Assembly (NCBI GenBank): GCA_028583605.1
Contig: CM053325.1
Span: 63,544,282 to 63,608,281, forward strand
DNA length: 64,000 nt
Direction: 5' to 3'
From: Dastarcus helophoroides
Taxonomy: Eukaryota; Arthropoda; Insecta; Coleoptera; Bothrideridae
Position 1 is the stretch's first letter; every line of letters starts with the position of its first letter. The translations under genes were made by a program, and so were the position numbers. The notes under the pieces are model-generated. The model searched no databases. It was not told the DNA's origin and saw only the letters and a list, made by a program, of their open reading frames with translations. Below are positions 10,615 to 21,885 of this stretch, one piece after another.

Positions 10615-11133
10615 TGCTCAGCTTTTCATTACGGAGGTTTCCTACCTTCTTTTTAAATGAATACCGTGGTGAAATAGTTCTGCCGTTGTTTGTTCTTTCT
10701 TTACGATGGTTTTGATTTGAAACAAAAAATGTTTGTAGCAGTGGTTTTTATGGAACGATCTCGAACTGATCAAAAGGTGCATGGTGATCGAAAGTGGGTT
10801 TATTTCGTGTGGAATTGCATCGAGGACTTTGGGACTAAATGCCATAACTTTTTTGTCGATTTTGTGCACTATTTGGGAACTATGGATAGTTACAAATTTG
10901 TTTAGTGAAGCAGGTTGTGCCGCAAAAAGTTGGTAGATTGGGGCACAGAGGAAACTACTGCACAAGGTCGCTTGAGCATGAGATATTTGCAGAGTGATTT
11001 TCTTAATTTTGTTGGAGATTTCCTGCACTTTAGGAAAACTGAGAGTCTGCTGGAGCACAAGGAAAATGCACAAACAATGCTAATTGCAGGGGCTGAAGCA
11101 ATAATGGAAAGTTCACCAAGAACATTCATGTGA
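10615..11133 (+). other. Unidentified open frames in the left palindrome arm
   Basis: Three short consecutive frames look coding-like: from ATG at about 10615 (MLSFSLRRFPTFF), 10729-10905 (MFVAVVFMERSRTDQKVHGD) and 10915-11133 (CRKKLVDWGTEETTAQGRLS ... ESSPRTFM). They could be remnants of one gene broken by stops. The family is not recognised. An exact mirror lies at 15738-16257 on the minus strand. Confidence 0.25.
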
Positions 11134-12490
11134 TAAGTTCAGCAGCAACTTAGTATTTTAGTTGCATCTACTTGTACATCCCTGAACACAATTAAAGTCA
11201 TCTCAGTTGAACACTGGTTTGAATCAGCAGGATACATAATTCGCAAAATGTGGGAGTAAAAAGCATTATATCCAGAAAAAATAGGACATATGTAAATCGA
11301 AATCTCATAGGACCAATCATTTTTCAAGGTAACACATAAATCATAAAATCAAGACAATTTTTAATATATTTTTAAACTAGGTATTGTAAATTTGCAAAGA
11401 TATCACACTGAAATTCTTCAGTAATTTACCAACTTCAGAATAATGAAATTAGAGAAGGATATTTTCAACAAAATGTGCAACTTTACACCACAGACCAGAA
11501 ATATTGAAGTTTTTAAGGAACTATGTTGTTCATTGATTAACAGGGCTGTAGAGAGGCAGGTGCAAATGCACAGGGTGCAGGATAAGAATAGGACACAAAA
11601 GTGTTTATGACGATGATGACCTATTTTTAATTGTCAAAATTATGTTCAGGTGGTATGTATGAAATTTTTGTTTTTTGCGAGGCCTAAATTTAATATTTTT
11701 CACAGGGCCCATTGAAAACCAGGTACAGTACTACTGACTAATGAGTAAAATAAAATTGCTGGCTACACCTAAAAGTTAAAATCTTTCGAACACCACATTA
11801 CAGCAAAGCATTAAAGAAGGATTTGTGGAAATTAGCAACAATCAAAATGGACTGAATGAGGTGTCAACATTTGAAGCATTTTTGATCTTTCTAAATGTTA
11901 ACCTATTTCCTCTCATTCATTTTTTATGTTACATTTTATTATATGAAATAATGTAACCATGTAAAAAGCTGCTTTAAAATAAAATAGAAAACAGATGCAG
12001 TTCTTTTTTATGTCTTTTTTATTTATTTATTTATTTTCATTTTAATGCTAAGAAAGAGCTTGAAATAAAAAAAAGCATGAAATTTATCTTTAAAGTGTAC
12101 ATTATGAGGAGAATTAAAAATAAAATGGTTCAAATTTTGGAAAAAACAAACTTTTGAAAAGGTCAAATTTTTGAAAAACATCGAAATTTTCATAGGAAAT
12201 GTAAAATTTTCAAAAATTTTGAGATTGCGAAATTTTAGAAAGTTGAAATTTTGCAAAATAGTCTGAAATTAAAAAAACAAACATTTTAAGAAATATCTAG
12301 ATTTGAAAAATGATGGAAATTTTCAAAAAAAGGCGAACATTCTAAAGTAGCGCTAATTAAAAAAAATGAAAATCAAAACTTTTAAAAAAGTCAAAATGTC
12401 AAAAAATATCCAAACATGCATAAAAAAATTGTAATTCAAAAAGTTAATTTTTAAAACATCGAAATTTTCAAAAGAAAAATAGAATTTTTT
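11134..12490. other. Left palindrome arm, non-coding part
   Basis: AT-rich sequence without recognised genes; 12040-12490 is degenerate AAAATTT/CGA-rich low-complexity DNA. Mirrored at 14381-15737. Confidence 0.5.
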
Positions 12491-12582
12491 TTGATGGAAC
12501 GGACTGGTCCTTGGTTATCTTCAAAAACTGAAACACAGAACTTGTCCCCTGAAACCAAGAAAAAATTAAAAAACACAACAAA

Positions 12583-12632
12583 GGTTGCTCTAACGCGTTT
12601 CGACAGCCAAGCTGTCATCTTCAGAGAGAAAC
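12583..12632 (-). ncRNA. Hammerhead-ribozyme-like motif, Penelope family 1 (left arm)
   Basis: Mirror image of the motif at 14239-14288, with the same base sequence on the minus strand. Confidence 0.5.
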
Positions 12633-12742
12633 TAACATCTAATCTTGAAATTAACCCTTATATACTAAGAATATTCACTTCGTGCGTGATCGGCCGCACC
12701 CGAACGCGCATCCAATCATACACGTCGTTGTGTCACAATTTC

Positions 12743-13420
12743 TTATCTATCAACCTTAACTATTTTTAACAGGGATGAATGGCTTAAAGGTCCAGCGCAA
12801 CCATTCATAAGGTTGTTTCCAGCCTTATGGATGGCTAAGCTCTCACATGCATTTAACATATAATTCTTATTAACTACTCTTAACAATTTAATATCATTAT
12901 CTATCCTATGATCTAATTCAAAAGCATGTCGAGCCACACTTGACTTCTCAGTTCTTCCGTACTTCAAATGAGCCAAATGTTCTTTGAGTCGGATTTTAAG
13001 AGATCGTCTAGTTTGTCCAACATACTTTTGAGGACAATCCCTACATGAAATTTGGTAAATACCAGACTTATCTGTTTGCTCTACTTTATCCTTTAAACTA
13101 CCTAAAAGCGAATTTAATTTTCCATTAGAAGTATAAATAACCCGAAAACCCTGATTTCGTAAAATTCCACCCAAACCCTGCGTGAGCGAGGGTTCAAATG
13201 GAAGTGAGACGAATTTAAAGTTTTTGTTTTCATCAGCTCGGAAAGTTGTAGTATTCACCAATTCACATTTAAATTTTTTCTTATTAATAATTTTATAAAT
13301 AATATTTGGATCGAATCCATTAACTTCAGCTATATGTTTTATTGTCTTTAACTCCTTTCTGAATCTTTCCTTACTAAGAGGAAGACTCAGAAGGCGATGG
13401 GCAAGGAAGTTGAAGCTTGC
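12743..13420 (-). pseudogene. GIY-YIG endonuclease domain of a Penelope-like element (left arm)
   Basis: Same protein as the right-arm copy (13451-14128), read on the minus strand and cut at the palindrome centre. The frame stays open through the 30-bp spacer into the opposite arm, which is a by-product of the palindrome. Confidence 0.85.
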
Positions 13421-13450
13421 GATTCTAACCATTGCATACAGCACAAAATG

Positions 13451-14128
13451 GCAAGCTTCAACTTCCTTGCCCATCGCCTTCTGAGTCTTCCTCTTAGTAA
13501 GGAAAGATTCAGAAAGGAGTTAAAGACAATAAAACATATAGCTGAAGTTAATGGATTCGATCCAAATATTATTTATAAAATTATTAATAAGAAAAAATTT
13601 AAATGTGAATTGGTGAATACTACAACTTTCCGAGCTGATGAAAACAAAAACTTTAAATTCGTCTCACTTCCATTTGAACCCTCGCTCACGCAGGGTTTGG
13701 GTGGAATTTTACGAAATCAGGGTTTTCGGGTTATTTATACTTCTAATGGAAAATTAAATTCGCTTTTAGGTAGTTTAAAGGATAAAGTAGAGCAAACAGA
13801 TAAGTCTGGTATTTACCAAATTTCATGTAGGGATTGTCCTCAAAAGTATGTTGGACAAACTAGACGATCTCTTAAAATCCGACTCAAAGAACATTTGGCT
13901 CATTTGAAGTACGGAAGAACTGAGAAGTCAAGTGTGGCTCGACATGCTTTTGAATTAGATCATAGGATAGATAATGATATTAAATTGTTAAGAGTAGTTA
14001 ATAAGAATTATATGTTAAATGCATGTGAGAGCTTAGCCATCCATAAGGCTGGAAACAACCTTATGAATGGTTGCGCTGGACCTTTAAGCCATTCATCCCT
14101 GTTAAAAATAGTTAAGGTTGATAGATAA
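13451..14128 (+). pseudogene. GIY-YIG endonuclease domain of a Penelope-like element (right arm)
   Basis: C-terminal part of a Penelope-like retroelement protein, about 226 residues beginning ASFNFLAHRLLSLPLSKERF. The endonuclease core reads SGIYQISCRDCPQKYVGQT, containing GIY, the CxxC pair and YVG (the YIG variant). It is followed by RRSLKIRLKEH, a downstream HAFELDH and a terminal NNLMNG. The endonuclease cuts target DNA for integration. The upstream reverse transcriptase is missing because the copy is truncated at the spacer, so the remnant cannot move itself. The frame ends with TAA before a 3' tail holding the hammerhead-like fold. Confidence 0.88.
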
Positions 14129-14238
14129 GAAATTGTGACACAACGACGTGTATGATTGGATGCGCGTTCGGGTGCGGCCGATCACGCACGAAGTGAATAT
14201 TCTTAGTATATAAGGGTTAATTTCAAGATTAGATGTTA

Positions 14239-14288
14239 GTTTCTCTCTGAAGATGACAGCTTGGCTGTCGAAACGCGTTAGAGCAACC
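14239..14288 (+). ncRNA. Hammerhead-ribozyme-like motif, Penelope family 1 (right arm)
   Basis: The core CTGAAGA (14247-14253) fits CUGANGA. Stem II is GACAGC-TTG-GCTGTC (14255-14269), followed by GAAA (14270-14273). A 2-bp stem III (AC/GU, 14273-14278) precedes the cleavage base U at 14279. Stem I is CTCT (14243-14246) with AGAG (14280-14283), extendable past one mismatch. One extra T between core and stem II departs from consensus, and the GUU cleavage triplet is allowed but uncommon. Penelope-like elements are known to carry hammerheads with very short stem III. Activity is inferred, not shown. Confidence 0.55.
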
Positions 14289-14380
14289 TTTGTTGTGTTT
14301 TTTAATTTTTTCTTGGTTTCAGGGGACAAGTTCTGTGTTTCAGTTTTTGAAGATAACCAAGGACCAGTCCGTTCCATCAA

Positions 14381-16916
14381 AAAAAATTCTATTTTTCTTT
14401 TGAAAATTTCGATGTTTTAAAAATTAACTTTTTGAATTACAATTTTTTTATGCATGTTTGGATATTTTTTGACATTTTGACTTTTTTAAAAGTTTTGATT
14501 TTCATTTTTTTTAATTAGCGCTACTTTAGAATGTTCGCCTTTTTTTGAAAATTTCCATCATTTTTCAAATCTAGATATTTCTTAAAATGTTTGTTTTTTT
14601 AATTTCAGACTATTTTGCAAAATTTCAACTTTCTAAAATTTCGCAATCTCAAAATTTTTGAAAATTTTACATTTCCTATGAAAATTTCGATGTTTTTCAA
14701 AAATTTGACCTTTTCAAAAGTTTGTTTTTTCCAAAATTTGAACCATTTTATTTTTAATTCTCCTCATAATGTACACTTTAAAGATAAATTTCATGCTTTT
14801 TTTTATTTCAAGCTCTTTCTTAGCATTAAAATGAAAATAAATAAATAAATAAAAAAGACATAAAAAAGAACTGCATCTGTTTTCTATTTTATTTTAAAGC
14901 AGCTTTTTACATGGTTACATTATTTCATATAATAAAATGTAACATAAAAAATGAATGAGAGGAAATAGGTTAACATTTAGAAAGATCAAAAATGCTTCAA
15001 ATGTTGACACCTCATTCAGTCCATTTTGATTGTTGCTAATTTCCACAAATCCTTCTTTAATGCTTTGCTGTAATGTGGTGTTCGAAAGATTTTAACTTTT
15101 AGGTGTAGCCAGCAATTTTATTTTACTCATTAGTCAGTAGTACTGTACCTGGTTTTCAATGGGCCCTGTGAAAAATATTAAATTTAGGCCTCGCAAAAAA
15201 CAAAAATTTCATACATACCACCTGAACATAATTTTGACAATTAAAAATAGGTCATCATCGTCATAAACACTTTTGTGTCCTATTCTTATCCTGCACCCTG
15301 TGCATTTGCACCTGCCTCTCTACAGCCCTGTTAATCAATGAACAACATAGTTCCTTAAAAACTTCAATATTTCTGGTCTGTGGTGTAAAGTTGCACATTT
15401 TGTTGAAAATATCCTTCTCTAATTTCATTATTCTGAAGTTGGTAAATTACTGAAGAATTTCAGTGTGATATCTTTGCAAATTTACAATACCTAGTTTAAA
15501 AATATATTAAAAATTGTCTTGATTTTATGATTTATGTGTTACCTTGAAAAATGATTGGTCCTATGAGATTTCGATTTACATATGTCCTATTTTTTCTGGA
15601 TATAATGCTTTTTACTCCCACATTTTGCGAATTATGTATCCTGCTGATTCAAACCAGTGTTCAACTGAGATGACTTTAATTGTGTTCAGGGATGTACAAG
15701 TAGATGCAACTAAAATACTAAGTTGCTGCTGAACTTATCACATGAATGTTCTTGGTGAACTTTCCATTATTGCTTCAGCCCCTGCAATTAGCATTGTTTG
15801 TGCATTTTCCTTGTGCTCCAGCAGACTCTCAGTTTTCCTAAAGTGCAGGAAATCTCCAACAAAATTAAGAAAATCACTCTGCAAATATCTCATGCTCAAG
15901 CGACCTTGTGCAGTAGTTTCCTCTGTGCCCCAATCTACCAACTTTTTGCGGCACAACCTGCTTCACTAAACAAATTTGTAACTATCCATAGTTCCCAAAT
16001 AGTGCACAAAATCGACAAAAAAGTTATGGCATTTAGTCCCAAAGTCCTCGATGCAATTCCACACGAAATAAACCCACTTTCGATCACCATGCACCTTTTG
16101 ATCAGTTCGAGATCGTTCCATAAAAACCACTGCTACAAACATTTTTTGTTTCAAATCAAAACCATCGTAAAGAAAGAACAAACAACGGCAGAACTATTTC
16201 ACCACGGTATTCATTTAAAAAGAAGGTAGGAAACCTCCGTAATGAAAAGCTGAGCATGATAAACAAAACCACAAAAATTTACACTATTGACAGTTGACAA
16301 TGGCAGGTGACCATTGAACTACTTTTAGTTCATAGATAACAATATGTAATAAGAAATCGCCTGCCTTTTTGTTTTTCGTTACTTGCTCTTGCTTTCGTTC
16401 GCTATAACCTCTTCTAACAAGTCATTAGACAATCAAAGCACACTGGATGACTTTTTTACATAAACACTGAATAGTTCATTCTGCAGCCGCCACCCGGATT
16501 TTGTTCGTATTACATCAAACATTAAATTCTTTTATCTATTATGATTATTATGCATTCCTGCAATTCGCATTAGATATGTTAAATGATTTTAAATCTATTT
16601 ATCATGTCTAACAACGTTGATTTAATCAACATTAACAGTATAACGAAAATATTTTAAAATTTTGGCAACGTCGCATCCAAGCTGACAGAGGTCAATTTGG
16701 ATATGTCATACCATATACTTAATAAGTATATGTATCATACGAAGCTACATGACCGCCAGTGGCAGCCTGAAAAGGGGTTTTAATTATGATTTGAAATGAT
16801 TTTTTTTTCGGCGAAAATGTATTATAAACATATATTTTTAATAGCGGATTCGTATCATACTTATTTTTCTCTACCTTCTGTTAAAATTAATGACATTATG
16901 ACTGAATCACCCTGTA
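14381..16916. other. Right palindrome arm, outer part
   Basis: Exact mirror of 9955-12490, including the unidentified minus-strand frames at 15738-15956 and 15966-16181. No recognised gene. Confidence 0.5.
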
Positions 16917-16918
16917 TA

Positions 16919-17740
16919 ATAGACAGATGTTTTATTGGTTCAAGATAAAAAACATTGTAAAAAACTTAGCAATATGTATTAAAATACAACTTACATAATA
17001 AACGGAATATTAAAATATGAATTACAACATGCTATGCACAATAAGTATGTAACAAATGTAACAAAGCTTCTCATGAACTAATGACAACTAGAACTAATTC
17101 TTTCTAATGTACCGTAAAAGTCCCAGGAGCAAAACATGAAAAATAAATAAATAAATCAATAAATAATAAAGGGAATAAAACGCAATTAGAAATTTCGACA
17201 CAAGAAAATTAACACTTAATGGGCAGCTTAAATAAATACTGTATTTTACTTTTTTATGAACCAATTTACAAACAAGTTTAATGTTTTTATTAATAAATTT
17301 GGTATGAAGAGGATTACTTACCGCAAAATTGTTGTTTACATCAATAACACACGCCATAACCATATATGGTCATAATTTCCTTCGTTAAATCGTTCAACTG
17401 ACAGACGACCGAAAGCAGATCTTAAACGACAGACTTCCAACCTAATCTATATGTATCTCACTTGCACATTAATGAATTATAAACACCTTTCTCATTTTGA
17501 TACTGCGTAGCTACAATTTTACAATCAAAAACTGCCGGCAGGCACTTTGACATAAGTGGATGGCATGACAATTCGGCTTGTTTCGCCCCCACTCCTATTA
17601 GTTTCACCCCCATGAGTAGACCTAATGGTTGATTAATATCAAAAGCCGTTAAAAACCATCTACTCAGGGACAACTGTCATTTGCAGTGTTGCCAGTGGTT
17701 CAATGCCAAATGTCGCTATATATGTTTTGTGAGGACTCCC
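16919..17740. other. Intergenic flank with a possible minus-strand first exon
   Basis: Mostly AT-rich. On the minus strand an ATG at about 17357 opens a short frame (MACVIDVNNNFA) that reaches a good donor (GCG|GTAAGT) near 17322. This could be a first coding exon, but no partner exon is recognised. Confidence 0.25.
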
Positions 17741-17741
17741 T

Positions 17742-18235
17742 CTAGTGCCAACATTTATTTGCATAACGAATTTTGATAAGAAATCAAAATGTTAAGGTGG
17801 CAACGCTGACGACTAACTACATGAAAAACATATATGTAATACTTCTATATGGTCAGCTCCCTATTCTCTTCACGAGTTTGTTCCTACCAAATTCGACAAA
17901 GATGGAACATGAATTAATGGCGAGTATTGCGCATGAATTGAACAAAATGAACCAATCGCTACGCGCGGGTTAAACGGGTGTTTATGTTTGGCCGTGCACA
18001 GCTGACTTTGGCCACACACAGATGATTTGTAGCACCTGCGCATTGCGACTCATTAATTCGTGTGAAGGTCAGCGAAAAAAAGAAGTCTTTCCCATAAGAA
18101 ACGAGAAACTGGCTATATAGAAGTATTACATATATGATGAAAAACCACACCAGTCGTCAGCGTTGCCACTCTAATTTTTTGGTTTCTTACCAAAATTCGG
18201 TGCGAAAATGAACATTGGCATCCATCGTTGTCATC
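17742..18235. mobile_element. MITE-like element with about 130-bp imperfect terminal inverted repeats
   Basis: The left arm (about 17742-17875) and right arm (about 18110-18225) are inverted copies sharing GGTGGCAACGCTGACGACT, ATATATGTAATACTTCTATA and a TTTTGRTAAGAAAYCAAAA block. A truncated third copy lies at 23268-23345. No ORF of known family. Confidence 0.75.
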
Positions 18236-18407
18236 CGTAATGTCATGTAAAATTATGACACATTATCTGGTCTCATGACACTATAACTAAAGAAGATAAA
18301 CTCACCTGCTGGTCGAATCTCATACCCGTTGTGCGCATCGTAAACCTGACGTCAGCTGGTGACAGAAATGCTGCCAGCCGGCATGGAATAGTAGTTTGTG
18401 CAACAAG

Positions 18408-18512
18408 AGCGGATATGATGTCCATATCGCACGAGAACGAAGTTTGAGCACGACGCCGAAGGCGGAGTGCCTCAATCGTTCGAGTGCGATATGGACAATC
18501 CGCTCGAGTTGT
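18408..18512. repeat. Imperfect hairpin
   Basis: AGCGGAT...GTCCATATCGCA pairs with TGCGATATGGAC...ATCCGCT around a loop of about 45 nt that itself contains a CGCCGAAGGCG mini-hairpin. Confidence 0.6.
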
Positions 18513-18866
18513 ACAGCGTATTTTTCCCATGACTACGATCTATCAAAGACTAAAATACGATTTAGCACATTAATAATTTTTCATGTGACATTTGCAGTTT
18601 CTAATATATTTTATATTGTGTCCATGTGTCAATGAAATGTCATAAATTTATCGCAACAAAATTCATATTTACTATTTGATTTTTAAGGTAATCATGTCTT
18701 GAATATTTCACTTGCAGCCTTAGAAATGTCCGCTAGGATAAAGTTTACTGATTCTGCACTAAAAGCACTCATTTTAAATATTTTCTTTGGTAAATACCGA
18801 AGTCAGTTTAACAGATTCTATGGTATAATTCTGAATCTAAAAATGACATCCGTCTTTATCGCATGC

Positions 18867-18924
18867 CGTGATTGGTCAATTTCATATCCACACTAGTGTG
18901 GATATGAAATTGACCAATCACGGT
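18867..18924. repeat. Perfect 58-bp palindrome
   Basis: CCGTGATTGGTCAATTTCAT ... ATGAAATTGACCAATCACGG, perfect to the centre at 18895/18896 (ACACTA|GTGT), with no spacer. Confidence 0.9.
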
Positions 18925-20840
18925 GCGACTTTCATTATATCCGTTCACTAGACTGATATGGTCTATCTATCCTGCTCGTAAGGTATAAAGAAAACAGTGA
19001 ATATACGGGTGGGAGTGGGAAAAAGCATTATTTAGAGTTGTTTTTATTAATATTCGGTATCTTCTAGCCATCTTTTAGTGTGCTTTAATCCCTAATTATA
19101 TTTTTCATTAATATAATAATATATACATATTCTCTTTATGAGTTAATTTCCGTTTTAGAATCCATAATAAGGTAATAACTGATAAGCTGAATTCTTTTTT
19201 AGTTTGTTATTGCTTAAAATATAAATAATTATTTTGAAAACTAAATATTTAAATTCAAAATTGAAAAGAGAAGACTGACTTACATATACATGTAACAAAT
19301 AGAAAAAAAACTAAGGTTTCTTCATTATCAATAATTATTGTTTTAAACCTGAGCGCAAATAAACCAATCTTGTTAATTTAAAAACAACTAATATATAAAT
19401 ACTTTCTTCGCCAAAAAAGTTAAATAAGGAATAGGGACATAAAAATTACCTTTTGGTGTAATAACGGGAATTTATTTTTTTATTAACCACATTAACTATA
19501 TTTTCAATGTGGAAGTTTATTTCGCGTTATCATGTCAATAATCAATAAATAAAAATTATTTTTACAATTTAAAGTACTTTTTATTTTATTTTGGGAAAAA
19601 GAAATTGACAATATTTTTTTTTGAAATTTAAAATCTAAATAAATATTTTGAAAAAATTAACGCTAAAATTTTAATATCTTGCTTTAAAGTTATATTTATA
19701 AAAACTACAAATATTATTTTGAAATTATAAATAAATCATTAAAATTTATGTCATTACGTAAACACGAAAAATTAAAAGTATTTCATAGTAAATGTAATTT
19801 CATAAATAAATGTGCTGAAATCGGCTACATTACCTCTATAATTATTTCTTCACAGATTCTTTACACAAAACTTATGGTTAAAAATATTGTCGGATAATTG
19901 ATCAAATAGTTCAAATTTTATTAAAGAAAAACCTATCGTTTTTTAAAGAAAAATTAGACCTAGGAATCTCGAATCCTTTTAACTTTTATACATATTGCAG
20001 GTCGAGTTTCTCTTTAGTTCAGTGTAAAAGAGTAAGACATAATTCGTTTTCGTTTTCGAGAAAAATTAATTTAACGACAAGTTTCTTCTTTTTGTTCATA
20101 GGAATTGTTTTATACTCTTCGTTCAAACAATTATATATAGCTATATTTTTAAGAGTGGAAAAAATAGGGTATTTGAAACTGAGTCTATATTAAAAATAAT
20201 TTGATGTAAAAAGCATTAACTCGGAATAATAAAAAAGGAAATAATCGCAGATCTCTAGTTCGAGAGTCCTGTTGTTGATTATTGCGTAAACCCGTAAACT
20301 ATAACTGGTTAAAAACATATATTACTATTTTTAAAGCTATATTTAGGTTTGCTTAAAGTTTATTGATTAAGAACTGCATAGTTCAATTAACTGCATTTGT
20401 AGTTGCTAATTTTTGTTACAGATAAGTATATGAAACAATGTGTACTGGTTTCCCTTCTGCACAAACAAGATTCAAAATTATGTTTAATGACTAAAATCCC
20501 TGAGAATCAAAATAATCTATTTCTTGATCAAATGTGAATTTAATTGAATTGTATTTTCAGTTTAGTTTGTAAATAAATTCGTATAATTCATTTACTCGTC
20601 TAGTTTTCGTATCTAATACAGATTCAAAGAAAATACTACATTTTATTTTATTTCTAAAATGTTTCTAAAAAGGTTGCCTAAGAGTAAACTTAATAGACTT
20701 CGCAAGTTGTACCGTTTATTTGCTTATAAAAATTATAGAATTCAAATAAGATCGCTTAACGCCATATGCCGCTGTGTTCTGATGCAGAAATTTGTCTCCC
20801 TGTGACGTCAGACGTGCGAGAAAGAGATGCCCTTATCTCA
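18925..20840. other. AT-rich DNA, no gene seen
   Basis: About 1.9 kb of strongly AT-rich sequence with many short stops in all frames. No RNA gene or repeat array recognised. Confidence 0.5.
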
Positions 20841-20918
20841 TGCGCGTGAGTTTATCTTCTTTAGTTATAGTGTCATGATCTGGTCTTGTCTCTTGTCTTT
20901 GATCTGTTTGTGTTTGCA

Positions 20919-21101
20919 GGCGACACATTTTTTACTATAGCAGAGTTTTACGATAGTTTGACTTTTGGAAAACACATGCTAACAATGAAAGGAATTAAGA
21001 AGAAGCAGATATTTGTCAACCGTGAAGGAAATGATACTAGTCGAAAAACGGCAGGTTGCAGTACTTGTGAATTAAATTATAAAAGATGCAGGAAAAATTA
21101 A
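20919..21101 (+). pseudogene. Coding-like fragment, possibly a MULE-type transposase N-terminus
   Basis: A TTTGCAG acceptor-like site is followed by an open frame of about 60 codons containing IAEFYDSLTF, KKKQIFVN and CSTCELNYKRC. Arthropod MULE-like transposases often begin with a phenylalanine-rich 'F.s..EF...L' module followed by cysteines; the match is weak. Origin uncertain. Confidence 0.25.
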
Positions 21102-21603
21102 AATGCCACAACTTGAAACATTGATTTGGTTATGGAATGAAATTGTAGTTTAGGAAACACTATGTGGAATTGCATTTTGAAATCTTTAAAATGGTTGATT
21201 ATAAAAATGAAGAGGGGCCCGTGTAATAAGACTAACACTATACAACTTTAAGGTGACATTCAGTAATTGCATTTATGGTTGTAATTATTTGGTTTAAGAA
21301 TAAAAAACTCAATATAATTTAAATTCTATTCTACAGGTTCAATTACTGCCCATAAGAACCTGCAAGAAACTTATGGGAGTTTTAAATGCATAAAAGCAAT
21401 AATAAAAATTACAATTTATGTTATAATATACAGATGGTACTTTTTTACACTCTTTATATCAATTTGTTCTTTCCCCGTTTCAATGTTGATGTTCTCTCTG
21501 AGCATATCAAAATATCCATTTGTCTGAATTTAATTTTAAACTCGTATAAATCGTAATCTGAAAGAAATTTATAAATAGTTAATTTAAAACACAACCTCCT
21601 TTA

Positions 21604-21885
21604 TTAATGCACACCTAGTTCACCCTGCCTTTTCTTTGGAAAATATTCCTGCTTTTCCATTTTTCTTTTATAAGTTTCTGGTTTATTTTTTCTATGATCA
21701 TCCTTTCTCACTCTCGCTTTAAAATCGTTTATAAAATCATTGAAAGCTTCATCAGCATCATCTATCCAATTATTTATATGGGTCTTCCAAATATCTCGTC
21801 TTGTCTTATCTACTGGGTCTGTTTCTTGTTTCATTATCTTCGTCTTCACAAACTGAGCAATTTCTTCTTCTCGATTAATTTTTAT
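21604..21885 (-). pseudogene. Unidentified coding-like fragment
   Basis: Minus-strand open frame (INREEEIAQFVKTKIM ... DIWKTHINNWIDDADEAFND ... GELGVH stop) of lysine- and glutamate-rich composition. Further upstream on the same strand, at about 22240-22390, another coding-like stretch reads VEKLQIGVPLNQILEDARKM and LERINLPSRKDVAYL. That resembles a segment seen in transposon-derived arthropod proteins, but stops separate the two. Treated as transposon-derived remnants of unknown family. Confidence 0.3.

Larger units (their letters stand above)
12491..13420 (-). mobile_element. Penelope-like element, family 1, 5'-truncated (left arm)
   Basis: On the minus strand this runs from the palindrome spacer through a GIY-YIG endonuclease frame (stop at 12743) into a 3' tail with the hammerhead-like fold (12583-12632) and the terminal words GGTTTCAGGGGACAAGTTCT and ACCAAGGACCAGTCCGTTCC. 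The tail recurs at 4185, 27610, 36185, 38795, 42180, 47735 and 57810. The reverse-transcriptase part is absent. Confidence 0.85.
13451..14380 (+). mobile_element. Penelope-like element, family 1, 5'-truncated (right arm)
   Basis: Exact mirror of 12491-13420. Order on the + strand: truncated GIY-YIG frame, 3' untranslated part with GTGCGGCCGATCACGCACGA, hammerhead-like motif at 14239-14288, then the terminal GACCAGTCCGTTCCATC. Confidence 0.85.
9953..16918. mobile_element. 6,966-bp palindromic element (two 3,468-bp arms, 30-bp spacer)
   Basis: Position x pairs with position 26871 minus x throughout the parts I compared, including the outermost 180 bp and four pairs of mirrored open frames with identical translations. 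The arms are 9953-13420 and 13451-16918 around spacer 13421-13450. The outer edge is TA followed by TACAGGGTGATTCAGTCATA on each side, and symmetry stops exactly there (A versus A outside). The TA plus TACAGGGTG end resembles Tc1/mariner-type ends such as the DD41D element at 28621. No transposase is recognised inside. Each arm carries a 5'-truncated Penelope-like element against the spacer and about 2.5 kb of other sequence. Confidence 0.9.
18272..20878. repeat. 32-bp inverted repeats 2.6 kb apart
   Basis: 18272-18303 and 20847-20878 are inverted copies containing CATGACACTATAACTAAAGAA and AAGATAAACTCA. They may be the ends of a DNA transposon. The interior is mostly AT-rich and shows no transposase. 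A related CATGACACTATAA hairpin occurs at about 22745-22785. Confidence 0.55.

Noticed and set aside
10642..11073. 143-codon minus-strand frame in the left arm and its mirror at 15798-16229
   Set aside because: Antisense to the more protein-like plus-strand frames; composition and lack of any family suggest a shadow.
13397..13474. Joined frame through the palindrome spacer (MGKEVEACD...)
   Set aside because: It is the reverse complement of the same Penelope frame read across the hairpin centre, not a real N-terminus.
9953..16918. Simple missed-adapter palindrome artefact
   Set aside because: Not fully excluded, but the symmetric edges fall exactly on a TA-TACAGGGTG transposon-like terminus, which an artefact would not predict.
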